Shown here: positions 31,574-39,685 of the stretch, piece after piece | How positions within the stretch are numbered: position 1 is the stretch's first letter | How the letters are laid out: the number at the start of each line of letters is the position of its first letter | DNA from: Solimonas sp. K1W22B-7 | GTDB lineage: Bacteria > Pseudomonadota > Gammaproteobacteria > Nevskiales > Nevskiaceae | Assembly: GCF_003428335.1 (NCBI RefSeq) | Contig: NZ_CP031704.1 | Location: forward strand, 4,340,001 to 4,404,000 | DNA length: 64,000 nt | Direction of reading: 5' to 3' | Program-made: the position numbers and the translations under genes | The notes under the pieces: model-generated | Told to the model about the DNA's origin: nothing | Seen by the model: only the letters and a program-made list of their open reading frames with translations | The model's database searches: none

Positions 31574-31680
31574 CGAAACCCATGGTCGAGGACTGCAGCA
31601 GAGCCAGGGGATGCCGGGACGACATCCCGCATCACAGATGCGGACAGGCGGCGGGCAACCCCGATCGCCTGGCGGCTACC

Positions 31681-31715
31681 GCCGCTGCTGCCCGGCAGAG
31701 GGCCGGGCAGCAGCG
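31681..31715 (-). promoter_or_regulatory. Stable hairpin after flp (mRNA stabiliser or attenuator)
   Basis: A perfect 15-base stem (31681-31695 and 31701-31715) with a 5-base loop lies 29 bases downstream of the flp stop. No U-run follows on the minus strand, so it is not a standard terminator. A hairpin here fits partial termination or 3' protection that lets flp mRNA far exceed that of the downstream assembly genes. Confidence 0.6.
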
Positions 31716-31744
31716 GACGGATGGCCGTTTACGCCTGGCTACCG

Positions 31745-31921
31745 TTACGGAGTGGCAGCGCCCTGCACTTCGGTGGAAGCCGAGGTGAACAGGGTGTCCA
31801 GGCCGCCGCCCAGGGCGGTGGCGGCAACGATGATGGCGATGGCGATCAGGCCAACGATCAGGCCGTACTCGACAGCGCTGGCGCCTTCTTCGTCACGCAG
31901 GAAATTCATCAGCTGATTCAT
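31745..31921 (-). CDS. flp: Flp family type IVb pilin
   Basis: 58 residues, the major Tad pilin. The leader cleavage motif is RDEEG/ASAVEYGL (Gly at 13, with Glu-Tyr at +5/+6), followed by one hydrophobic helix (IVGLIAIAIIVAATALGGGL). Processing would leave a mature pilin of about 45 residues. The start at 31921 (MNQLMNFLRDE) gives a normal short leader, and an in-frame start 33 bases upstream would be too long. It is the first gene of the Tad locus, with a good promoter upstream. Confidence 0.95.
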   Translation of the reverse strand: MNQLMNFLRDEEGASAVEYGLIVGLIAIAIIVAATALGGGLDTLFTSASTEVQGAATP

Positions 31922-31972
31922 GGTGTAGCTCCAAGAGTATGTGGTGGCGGCCATCTCGTATGCCGCGGAGAT

Positions 31973-32001
31973 ACTATGCGAGTGTAGGAAATATCCGTCA
32001 A
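31973..32001 (-). promoter_or_regulatory. Probable sigma-70 promoter of flp and the Tad operon
   Basis: On the minus strand TTGACG (31996-32001, five of six consensus bases) and CATAGT (31973-31978, four of six) are spaced 17 bases apart. Transcription would start about 45 bases before the flp ATG. No sigma-54 GG/GC pair was found in this gap. Confidence 0.55.
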
Positions 32002-32077
32002 AGCAGTTGGCTGGCGCTTTTACTACCGCTCATCGGCGTCCCGATATGAGTGGTTTTCCATGGCAGATGAATGGTTT

Positions 32078-32908
32078 ATGACGACTTACGCGATCGGTGA
32101 CGTACAGGGCTGCCACAGCGAACTATGCCAGCTTCTGGAGCGTTTGCGCTTCGATCCTGTCCGGGACCGCCTGATCCTTGTCGGGGATCTCGTCAACCGG
32201 GGCCCGCAATCCCTGCAAGTGCTGCGCCTGGTGCGCTCGCTGGGCGACCGCGCCGTGACCGTACTGGGCAACCATGACCTGCATCTGCTGGCGGTGGCCC
32301 AGCGCCAGGAAGACGTCAGCCCCAAGGACACCTTCCAGGACGTGATGCAGGCGCCCGACCGCGCCGAACTCCTGTCCTGGCTCGGCCAGTGCCCCCTGGC
32401 CTGGGAGGACCCGGACAGCGGCACCCTGGTGGTCCACGCCGGCATTCCTCCCCAATGGGACCGCGCGCAGCTGCTGGACCTGGCCGCCGAGGCCGGGGCC
32501 TGGATCGCCGGCCCCGAAGCGGGCCGCTTCTACGCCCACATGTACGGCAACAAGCCCGACCTCTGGGACGACGGCCTGAAGGGCTGGGACCGCATCCGCT
32601 TCATCGTCAACAGCCTCACGCGCATGCGCTACGTCACCCCCGCCGGCCGCATCGACACCAAGGCCAAGGGCGCCCCCGGCAGCCAGCCCAAGGGCCTCAA
32701 GCCCTGGTTCGAGGTGGAGGGCCGCCGCACCGCCCAGGACCGCGTGATCTTCGGCCACTGGTCCACCCTGGGCCGCGTCAGCTGGCAGAAGGGCCGGGTC
32801 TGGGGCCTGGATACCGGCTGCGTCTGGGGCGGCAAGCTGACGGCGATGAACGTGGAGACGGGGGAGCTGATGGGGTGTGATTGTCCGCAGCAGCGGAAGC
32901 CGGGGTGA
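32078..32908 (+). CDS. apaH: Diadenosine tetraphosphatase (symmetrical)
   Basis: 276 residues. ApaH cleaves Ap4A to two ADP and also removes Np4 caps from RNA. The metallophosphatase motifs are GDVQGC, GDLVNRGP, GNHDLH, VVHAGIPPQWD and FGHWSTLG. The start at 32078 (MTTYAIGDVQGC) matches the family, and an in-frame ATG 18 bases upstream is possible. Its usual neighbour apaG, and linkage to rsmA, are missing. It converges on the MMPL gene, with terminators between. Confidence 0.96.
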   Translation: MTTYAIGDVQGCHSELCQLLERLRFDPVRDRLILVGDLVNRGPQSLQVLRLVRSLGDRAVTVLGNHDLHLLAVAQRQEDVSPKDTFQDVMQAPDRAELLSWLGQCPLAWEDPDSGTLVVHAGIPPQWDRAQLLDLAAEAGAWIAGPEAGRFYAHMYGNKPDLWDDGLKGWDRIRFIVNSLTRMRYVTPAGRIDTKAKGAPGSQPKGLKPWFEVEGRRTAQDRVIFGHWSTLGRVSWQKGRVWGLDTGCVWGGKLTAMNVETGELMGCDCPQQRKPG

Positions 32909-32945
32909 TCCGTCGCAGGCGGCCATGGATGGCGCCACCTCTTGT

Positions 32946-32975
32946 CTCCCTCGCCCCGCTTGCGGGGAGAGGGAG
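32946..32975. repeat. CCCTC/GAGGG hairpin repeat, copy 1
   Basis: 14-base arms (32946-32959 and 32962-32975) have one mismatch and a 2-base loop, built on a CTCCCTCGCCCCGC core. The same core recurs at 46304-46331 and 51782-51909. All three copies lie at convergent gene ends. Confidence 0.65.
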
Positions 32976-32993
32976 CAAAAAAGAGACAGCCGC

Positions 32994-33022
32994 AAAAAAG
33001 CCCCCGATCTCCGGGGGCTTTT
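32994..33022. terminator. Bidirectional terminator between apaH and the MMPL gene
   Basis: A-run, CCCCC (33001-33005), short loop, GGGGG (33013-33017), C, then TTTT. The flanking A and T runs allow it to work for both convergent transcripts. Confidence 0.8.
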
Positions 33023-33041
33023 CCTTGAAACGACTACCGCA

Positions 33042-35882
33042 TCAGTGCCGCGGCTTGAACACCGGCTCTTCGCCCGGCGCCAGTTCCTTCGGCTTGAGGA
33101 TGAACGAAGCGATGGCCGGCAGCAGCACGATGGCGCCGATCATGTTCGTGGTGAACATGAACACCAGCAGCTTGCCCATGTCGCGCTGGAACTGCAGGCC
33201 CGACCACAGCCAGGTCAGCACGCCCAGGCTCAGGGTGATACCGGTGAAGATCACCGCCTTGCCGGTCAGCTTCAGTGTCTTGAGATAGGCCTCTCTGGCC
33301 TTGAAACCTCCCGCCAGCGCATCGGCGAATGTCGCGTAGACATAGATGCCGTAGTCGACACCGACACCGGCCGCCAGGGCCACCGCCGGCAGGATCGCCA
33401 CCTTCATGCCGATACCCAGGATGGTCATCACCGCGTAGGCCATCCAGGACACCAGCGACAGCGGCAACATGATCGCCACCAGGCTCTGCCACTCGAAGAA
33501 GGACAGGAACACGCAGATGATGATGCCGGCATAGACCGTGTACAGGATCGGCTTCTCGAGGCGGTGCACTTCCTCGTTGGTCGCCGCCATGACGCCGACG
33601 TTGCCGGAGGCCAGCGCGAAGTTGACCGGGCAGGCCTTGTCCATCGCCTTGTGTGCCTCGGCGGCCGCGTCGGCCTCCTTGGTCATCTCCATCACCTTCG
33701 GATTGGCGTCAACCTTCTCGTCGGTGAGCGTGGCGTCCTTCTTGCGCAGCTTCTCGATGTACTTCTCGCGCGCGATGCGGGTACGGCCCGACTCGCGGCG
33801 CTTCTCGAGCTTCTCGGCGCAATAGTCCTTGTTGACGTCCTTGTTGACCTCGTAGAACTCGGCGGCGTTTTCCGTGTTGAAGGTGCCGACCTCGTGAACG
33901 ATGCGCTCCAGCGTGGTGGCACGGTGGTTCTGGGTGAAGACGAAGATCGCCAGCGCCGAGCAGTTGGAGTTGAGCAGGCCGGACGAGGTCGGGATCGGGG
34001 TGATCGCCTGCACCATCGTGTACTGGTTGCGCGGCAGCACCTTGAACTTCGGCGTCGCCTCGGAGAACGCGGCGTTGACCTGCTTGGCCGCCCAGGGCAG
34101 CGACAGGATCGACTGCACGCCCTCCGTGTTCTCCATGCGCCAGCCGAAGCGGTCAACCTGGTCCATCATGTCGTGGCGCACGCAGGCCTCGGGGTCCAGC
34201 TCCGCGATCACCTTCATGATGTCGGTGCCGATGGCGAAGTTGCGGCCGATCGCCAGCGTGTCCTGGTTGTAGCGCGAATCCGGCAGCAGCTCCGGCACGC
34301 CGTCCTGGCTGTCGCCGACCTGCAGGCCCTCGCCCTTCCAGAAGCTCCAGCCGTAGACCGCGGCCGCCACCAGGATCGCGATCACCGCCGGCGTCGGACG
34401 CACGATGTTGGAGATGAACTCCCAGATCGGGTCGAGCACGCTGTCGCGGGTTTCCTGCTTGATGCGGAAAGCTTCGGGGTCGCCGATGTCGATCCAGGTC
34501 AGCCAGATCGGCATCATCACCTTGTTGGTGATCAGGATCGCGAACATGCCCAGCGAGGCGTTGATCGCCATCTCGCGGATGATGTCGATGGGGATGGTGT
34601 AGATCAGCGCGAACCCGACGAAGCCGGTCATGATCGCCATGGTTCCGTACACCGCCAGACGGCGCCAGGTCTCCAGCGAGGCGTCGAAGCTGTTGCGCTT
34701 GAACAGCGTGATCTCGCCGACCCAGGCGTTGACGTACTGCACGCCATGCGACACCGAGATGGCGATGATCAGGAACGGCACCAGGATCGCGAAGGGATCC
34801 AGGCCCTTGCCGGCGATCTGCAGCAGGCCGAACTCCCAGATCACGGCGGTGATCGCGCAGACCAGCGGCAGCACCGCCAGCTTCACCGAGCCGGTATACA
34901 GCCACAGCAGGATGAAGGTCAGGAACAGCGTCAGGATCAGGAAGAACACCACCTGCATGGTGGCGTCGATCACGTCGCCCACGACCTTGGCGAAGCCGAT
35001 GATGTGGACGTTGACGTCAGGGTTGTACTGCGGGTTGTCGACAAACTCGACGGCAACCTCGCCACCCTTGACCTTGATCTTGTCCTGCGACACCGAGCCG
35101 TCCGCGGCGGCCGGCGGGCTCACCTCGAAGATCTCCAAGCGCAGCTTCCAGCCCAGGTCGACGAAGCCCTCGCCCACCACGCTGCCGGCGGCCAGGCCGT
35201 CCTTGGCTTCCTTGAGCTTGTAGACGTACTTCTTGGGGCTGGTGAAGCGCCCGCGGATCTTGTCCTCCAGCATCTTGGAGACGCGCGCGTAGTCCAGCTT
35301 CTCGCCGGTGACCGGATCCACTTCGAGCAGCTCGGAGTAGATCATCGCGCCGTTCTGGCTCTTGGTCGTGTAGCGGCCGACGTGGCCACCCTTGCCGACG
35401 TTGCCGCGCACCAGGCCGAACATCTCCTCGGTGGGGGCGTACTCGGCGGGGATCACGTTGCCGCCGGCGAAGCCGCCTTCCACCACTTCGATATAGCGCA
35501 CGTCCGGGGTGAACAGCGAAGACACGCGCGAGCGGTCGATGCCGGGCAGGAAGAACACTTCGTCGGTCGCCGCCTTCAGCTCCGTCAGGAAGGCCTCGTT
35601 GTACATGCTGCCCTTGCCGTCCTTCTGGATCAGCGCCACCAGCACGGTGTTGGCGCCGCCGAACTCGGCCATATACTGCTTGAGCACCTGCATGTACTCG
35701 TGCTCGAGCGGGATCGACTTGTCGAAGCCCGCGTCACGCTTGATGTGCCCGGCATGCCATGCGAACACGAGGGTCAGCGCCGTCAGGATCGCCATTGTCA
35801 GCTTGCGGCGCGCGTAGATCAGCGGCTCGAAGATCGCGAGGATCTTCTGCGTCGTCGTCGGCTTGTGGATTTCTTCGGTCAT
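33042..35882 (-). CDS. RND superfamily (MMPL) exporter
   Basis: 946 residues. The MMPL/RND layout is clear: TM1 (about 30-45), a large periplasmic loop, a TM bundle (about 310-450, FFLILTLFLTFILLWLYTGS), a second TM and periplasmic loop, and a final bundle (about 775-935, GVGVDYGIYVYATFADALAG). The second loop holds an insertion of charged helices (about 680-750, rich in Lys and Glu), probably a coiled coil. Such transporters move hydrophobic or lipid-like molecules. It lies 28 bases after the YCF48-like gene and downstream of a DUF1302 gene. This set recurs in bacteria that handle lipids, terpenes or steroids. The substrate is unknown. Confidence 0.9.
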   Translation of the reverse strand: MTEEIHKPTTTQKILAIFEPLIYARRKLTMAILTALTLVFAWHAGHIKRDAGFDKSIPLEHEYMQVLKQYMAEFGGANTVLVALIQKDGKGSMYNEAFLTELKAATDEVFFLPGIDRSRVSSLFTPDVRYIEVVEGGFAGGNVIPAEYAPTEEMFGLVRGNVGKGGHVGRYTTKSQNGAMIYSELLEVDPVTGEKLDYARVSKMLEDKIRGRFTSPKKYVYKLKEAKDGLAAGSVVGEGFVDLGWKLRLEIFEVSPPAAADGSVSQDKIKVKGGEVAVEFVDNPQYNPDVNVHIIGFAKVVGDVIDATMQVVFFLILTLFLTFILLWLYTGSVKLAVLPLVCAITAVIWEFGLLQIAGKGLDPFAILVPFLIIAISVSHGVQYVNAWVGEITLFKRNSFDASLETWRRLAVYGTMAIMTGFVGFALIYTIPIDIIREMAINASLGMFAILITNKVMMPIWLTWIDIGDPEAFRIKQETRDSVLDPIWEFISNIVRPTPAVIAILVAAAVYGWSFWKGEGLQVGDSQDGVPELLPDSRYNQDTLAIGRNFAIGTDIMKVIAELDPEACVRHDMMDQVDRFGWRMENTEGVQSILSLPWAAKQVNAAFSEATPKFKVLPRNQYTMVQAITPIPTSSGLLNSNCSALAIFVFTQNHRATTLERIVHEVGTFNTENAAEFYEVNKDVNKDYCAEKLEKRRESGRTRIAREKYIEKLRKKDATLTDEKVDANPKVMEMTKEADAAAEAHKAMDKACPVNFALASGNVGVMAATNEEVHRLEKPILYTVYAGIIICVFLSFFEWQSLVAIMLPLSLVSWMAYAVMTILGIGMKVAILPAVALAAGVGVDYGIYVYATFADALAGGFKAREAYLKTLKLTGKAVIFTGITLSLGVLTWLWSGLQFQRDMGKLLVFMFTTNMIGAIVLLPAIASFILKPKELAPGEEPVFKPRH

Positions 35883-35910
35883 TGCGGAATTCCTGGTCGG
35901 ACGGCGTGGC

Positions 35911-36990
35911 TTACTGCAGCTTCACGCGCTGGACGCCGGACTCGCCGACGGCGAGCAGCGAGGTGTCGCTGGCCACGATGGCGCCGGACAGCGGGGTGCC
36001 GGCATCGGTGCGCAGGCTGCGCACGTTGCCGCCCTGGTCGTTGATCAGCAGGACCGTGCCGTTCAGGCCCACCATGGCCACGCCGCCACCGGGCAGCGCG
36101 GCGCCGCCGAACATCGAGGCGACCGTGCCGGTATCGACCTTGGTCCAGCTGCCCGCACCGGGGTCGGAAGACACATAGACGTTGCCGCGCAGGCCGAAGA
36201 TCGCCGCGCCCTTCTCGCCCACGGCCACCGAGCCGAACAGCGAGCTCTCATAGGGCGAGGTCAGCTTGGTCCAGGTGGCGCCGCCGTCGGTGGACAGGTC
36301 CAGGGTGCCCTGCTCGCCGGCGATCAGCAGGTTGCCGTTGTTGAGACGGGCGATGGAATTGAAGTGCAGCTCGTCGGCCCGGATCGGGGAGTCCACCTCG
36401 GCCCAGTTCTGGCCGCCGTCGCTGGTCTGCAGGAACAGGCCGTAGGCGCCCACGGCGAAGCCGCGGCTGGCATCGAGGAACAGCACGTCCAGCAGCGGCT
36501 TCTCGAGCTGCGGCTGGAAATTCTGCAGGGCCCAGGTCTTGCCGCCGTCCTTGGTATTGAGGATCACGGCGTCATGGCCCACGGCCCAGCCGTTCTTGGC
36601 GTCGGTGAAGGTCACCGCCGTCAGCGCCGAACGCACCGGCACCTGGACCTGTGCCCAGCCCTTGCCGTTGGACACCAGCACATGGCCGCGATCGCCGACC
36701 GCCACCAGGTGTTCGCCGGTATTGGCCACGTCCAGCAGCATCGACTTGACCGCCAGCGGCATCAGTTCCGAGGGGCGGGGCTTGACCGGCGGCGCAGGCG
36801 CGGCGGCCTCCTCGGCGGCAGGCGCCTCCGCGGCGTCGGCGGGCGCGCCTTCGGCGGGAGCCTCCGCAGGGGCCTCCGCGGCAGCTTCGGCCGGTGCAGC
36901 GCCCTCGTCCTGGGCAATCGCGCTGATGGCCAGCACGGCGAGCGTGGAACCGGCCAGCAGTCCCAGCAACTTCTTCTTGTCGTGTTTCAT
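35911..36990 (-). CDS. YCF48/Hcf136-like beta-propeller protein, exported
   Basis: 359 residues. The signal peptide is about 1-26 (LLGLLAGSTLAVLAISAIAQ). A low-complexity Ala/Pro/Glu stretch (about 27-68) then leads to BNR-type repeats (AVTFTDAKNGWAVGHDAVIL, LLDVLFLDASRGFAVGAYG, STDGGATWTKL), giving a periplasmic beta-propeller. In chloroplasts the homologue helps assemble photosystem II, but in heterotrophs it is found next to MMPL and DUF1302 genes, as here. The start at 36990 gives the signal peptide, and the longer frame upstream has none. Confidence 0.88.
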   Translation of the reverse strand: MKHDKKKLLGLLAGSTLAVLAISAIAQDEGAAPAEAAAEAPAEAPAEGAPADAAEAPAAEEAAAPAPPVKPRPSELMPLAVKSMLLDVANTGEHLVAVGDRGHVLVSNGKGWAQVQVPVRSALTAVTFTDAKNGWAVGHDAVILNTKDGGKTWALQNFQPQLEKPLLDVLFLDASRGFAVGAYGLFLQTSDGGQNWAEVDSPIRADELHFNSIARLNNGNLLIAGEQGTLDLSTDGGATWTKLTSPYESSLFGSVAVGEKGAAIFGLRGNVYVSSDPGAGSWTKVDTGTVASMFGGAALPGGGVAMVGLNGTVLLINDQGGNVRSLRTDAGTPLSGAIVASDTSLLAVGESGVQRVKLQ

Positions 36991-37158
36991 GCTTCCCCTC
37001 GAATGGTGTCGCGCAGGGGAGAACTGCGCGCTATAGCCTGTCGGCGGCGCAAGTTTTCCACGTTCGGCGTCGGCTTGGCCAGCTTTTTCGGGGCTGTCGG
37101 CCAGTCGCAGTGCAACAAAATTTGCTTGACAGCGAACAGGGGCAGCCGCCTCCGGGTT

Positions 37159-37193
37159 CCCCGGCGCTCCCGCCGCGTAGCGGGAGCGCGGGG
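37159..37193 (-). promoter_or_regulatory. Hairpin in the gap between DUF1302 and YCF48-like genes
   Basis: A 9-base perfect stem (CGCTCCCGC, 37165-37173, with its complement 37180-37188), extended by outer C/G pairs, starts a few bases after the DUF1302 stop on the minus strand. No U-run follows. It is a weak terminator or an mRNA processing or stabilising element separating the two parts of the transcript. Confidence 0.5.
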
Positions 37194-37199
37194 CCACGG

Positions 37200-39473
37200 T
37201 CAGAACTGGTAGCCCAGCGACAGCATGATGTTGTCGCGGTCGCGCAGGGCGTCGCGATCCTCGCCACCGGTGAACCAGGTGTAGCGGACCTCGCCGTTCC
37301 AGGTCGCCAGGTAGTCGAAGCGCAGGCCCGAAATGATCTGCATGCGGCCCTCGACGAAGTTCTGCCCCAGGCCCGGAGCGGTGCCTTCCACGTCGTGGAA
37401 GAAGGCATTGAGCAGTTCCAGGTTGATGTTGCGGAATGCATCGTCGAAGCGGGTCAGGGTCACCAGGCGGTAGCCGTAGGAATACTCGGTGCCGTAGTTG
37501 CCGGTGCCCTGCGCGGTGGGATTCTGGCGCAGCGTATCGTCGGTGTTGCTGTTGCTGTGCGGATCGGCCGGGTTGCTGCGGACGTCGATCGGATTCACGC
37601 CCGGACTGCCGTCGGCGCCGGAGCTGATGTGGGTGTCGACACCGCCGCCCTGGAACTGCAGCTCGGAGAGCTCAGGCATGTCCAGCACGTGGGTCATGCC
37701 CAGTTCCAGCAGCAGCGTGATCTGCGAGGCCCGCACCCAGTTGTCGCCGCCGATGGTCTTGAGGAAGGTGGTGCCGAGCTGGCCGACCTTCATGCGCTCG
37801 TAGCCACGGACGTAGTCGCCGGGGTTGATGGTGATGCCGCGGTACTGGCTGATGAAGTCCGGCACGGCGGTACGGCGACCCGGCAGCGTCGCGATGCCCA
37901 GGCTGAAGTCCTGGGCCGGGAACGCGGGCTGCAGCGCGGCAAAGATCACGTCGGTGGTGTGGATCTGGACCGGCAGGTTCTCGCGGAAGGCGTACTCGCC
38001 CGACCAGGCCACGCTGCCCAGGGTGGTGTTGAACGAAACGCCCCAGAGACGGATGTTCTCCGGGTACTCCACCACCAGGCGCATCGTGTCCAGCGGCAGG
38101 GCCTCGCGGCCCTCGTTGGGCAGGAACTCGGCGGTGGAGCCCGGGTTCAGGGTGTGCTGCAGCAGGGTGGCGAGGTTCTGCACCAGCACCGTATCGCCCG
38201 GCGCCTGGCAGGCCGCCAGCAGCGCCACCAGGTTGGTCGCCGGGTTGCCCAGCGCCCCCAGGTCCGGGATGCAGGTGGCGTTCGCCGCCAGCGCCGAGAC
38301 GCTGGGCACGCGGCTGTGGTAGTTCGAGTAGTACAGGCCGACCTCGGTGCCGTTGTTGAGGCCGTCGAAGAAGAAGCGCAGCGCAGCGCCGTACTGTCCG
38401 CCGTCGTCGGGCAGGCGCCGCTTCTCCTCGTCGAAGTCGCGCAGGACCGTGCGCGAGGAGCGCGAGCCGGTGACCGCCGCCGGGTCGCCGGAGTTGCGCC
38501 AGGGCTCGTAGAGCTGCTCGGGATCTTCCGGCGCCTTGCCGAAGGACAGCATGGCGTACGTGCCGCCGTCGCCGAGGATGTCGGAGCTGGAGAAGAAGCT
38601 GCCGACCGGATCGACGCGGATCGGCTTCCACTCGTACTGGTAGAAGGTCTCGAGGTTGACGCCCTCCGTCAGCTCGACGTTGAGCATCGCCATGCCGGTG
38701 GGCTGGAACAGTTCCTTGACGTCGAAACCCGGCAGGCGCAGCAGCGCCTGGTTCGGCGGGTTGATGCTGTTGAGGCTGTTCAGGGCCAGAAAGCCGCTTT
38801 CGCCCCAGTTGATCACCTGGTTGCCGATCTTGAATGCCGCCTGGCGCTCGCCGATCTCGAAGGTCCGGCTGATGAAGTAATCCAGCATCTGGAACTTGTG
38901 GCCGATGCGGTCCACGCCGGCGTCGGAGAACGGCGTTTCCGCCGGCTGCGCCGTGGTATCCGGGTGCTGCACGTCGTAGTCGGAGTAGCGCGCGTCGTAG
39001 AAGTACAGGCCGCGCGCGAAGAAGTTGAAGTCCGCGACGTTGAAGGACAGGTCGGTCGTCATCTTCGCCGTGGCATGCACCCAGTCATGCTTGTCGAAGT
39101 TGAGGTTGCCGTTGTCGCCATTGGGGCTGGAGGCGCCCGGCTGGGCCAGGAAATAGTTGCTGCGGTTGCCGTAGACCGGATCTTCTTCGCCGGAGCTGCA
39201 GGTGTCGCCGGAATAGCGGCGGTCGGGGTCGTTGTAGGCGGTGCCCGGATCCAGCCGCGAGCACAGCCCCGGACTGAGGTTGCTGCGGCCGATCAGGCTG
39301 TTGTCGCGGTCCTGCATGCGCATGACGCCGCCGACGGAGATCAGGTTGTCGAGCTTGATCTCGGTGTCGCCAAGGTCGAACTCGAAAGCCATCGCCGGCT
39401 GCGCGGCCAGCAGGCCTGCGGCAATGGCAATGGGATGCAGCAGGAAATGCTTGCGCTGATGTACCGCTTTCAT
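37200..39473 (-). CDS. DUF1302 family outer-membrane protein
   Basis: 757 residues. The signal peptide is about 1-29 (IAIAAGLLAAQPAMA). The mature start FEFDLGDTEIKLDNLISVGG and the C-terminal terminal Phe (LSLGYQF) are typical of a DUF1302 beta-barrel. Internal motifs include QVINWGESGFLALNSLNSIN and EGTAPGLGQNFVEGR. These proteins often sit with MMPL transporters or sterol, terpene and alkane genes and are thought to carry hydrophobic substrates across the outer membrane. The start at 39473 has GGGGAG upstream. A perfect palindrome lies 25-44 bases before the ATG. A second family member is cut by the right window edge. Confidence 0.9.
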   Translation of the reverse strand: MKAVHQRKHFLLHPIAIAAGLLAAQPAMAFEFDLGDTEIKLDNLISVGGVMRMQDRDNSLIGRSNLSPGLCSRLDPGTAYNDPDRRYSGDTCSSGEEDPVYGNRSNYFLAQPGASSPNGDNGNLNFDKHDWVHATAKMTTDLSFNVADFNFFARGLYFYDARYSDYDVQHPDTTAQPAETPFSDAGVDRIGHKFQMLDYFISRTFEIGERQAAFKIGNQVINWGESGFLALNSLNSINPPNQALLRLPGFDVKELFQPTGMAMLNVELTEGVNLETFYQYEWKPIRVDPVGSFFSSSDILGDGGTYAMLSFGKAPEDPEQLYEPWRNSGDPAAVTGSRSSRTVLRDFDEEKRRLPDDGGQYGAALRFFFDGLNNGTEVGLYYSNYHSRVPSVSALAANATCIPDLGALGNPATNLVALLAACQAPGDTVLVQNLATLLQHTLNPGSTAEFLPNEGREALPLDTMRLVVEYPENIRLWGVSFNTTLGSVAWSGEYAFRENLPVQIHTTDVIFAALQPAFPAQDFSLGIATLPGRRTAVPDFISQYRGITINPGDYVRGYERMKVGQLGTTFLKTIGGDNWVRASQITLLLELGMTHVLDMPELSELQFQGGGVDTHISSGADGSPGVNPIDVRSNPADPHSNSNTDDTLRQNPTAQGTGNYGTEYSYGYRLVTLTRFDDAFRNINLELLNAFFHDVEGTAPGLGQNFVEGRMQIISGLRFDYLATWNGEVRYTWFTGGEDRDALRDRDNIMLSLGYQF

Positions 39474-39497
39474 ATTGTCTCCCCGTATCGCACCTGC

Positions 39498-39517
39498 GGC
39501 CCGCAGATCTGCGGGCC
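39498..39517. promoter_or_regulatory. Perfect 20-base palindrome upstream of DUF1302 gene
   Basis: GGCCCGCAGA is followed directly by its own complement. The site lies 25-44 bases before the DUF1302 ATG, so it is placed either as an operator for a dimeric regulator or as a leader-mRNA hairpin. The sequence cannot decide between the two. Confidence 0.5.
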
Positions 39518-39685
39518 GGACTTCCAGAAGTGGAGTCTCGCCATGGGGCCATCCGGCATGACGGCTCAGACCGTCTTTGTGGCCGGCCGCGCACCACAAC
39601 AGCATGCGCGAGGTCCTTGGTTTGCTTGTGGTTATTTAACAGGGCCACCCGCCATGACGCAACGCGGCCCAGGCAGAAATATGAC

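Noticed and set aside
31574-31744. Possible riboswitch between flp and tadV
   Set aside because: Only one simple hairpin is present and no conserved aptamer-like set of helices could be recognised.
32877-36044. Open frame of about 1055 codons opposite the MMPL transporter
   Set aside because: Antisense shadow: the minus strand encodes a complete RND protein with TM helices, and this frame encodes a His/Asp/Gln/Arg-rich sequence without fold signals.
36780-36920. Tandem repeat in the YCF48-like gene
   Set aside because: The Ala/Pro/Glu stretch is low-complexity coding sequence acting as a linker, not a DNA repeat with constant unit length.
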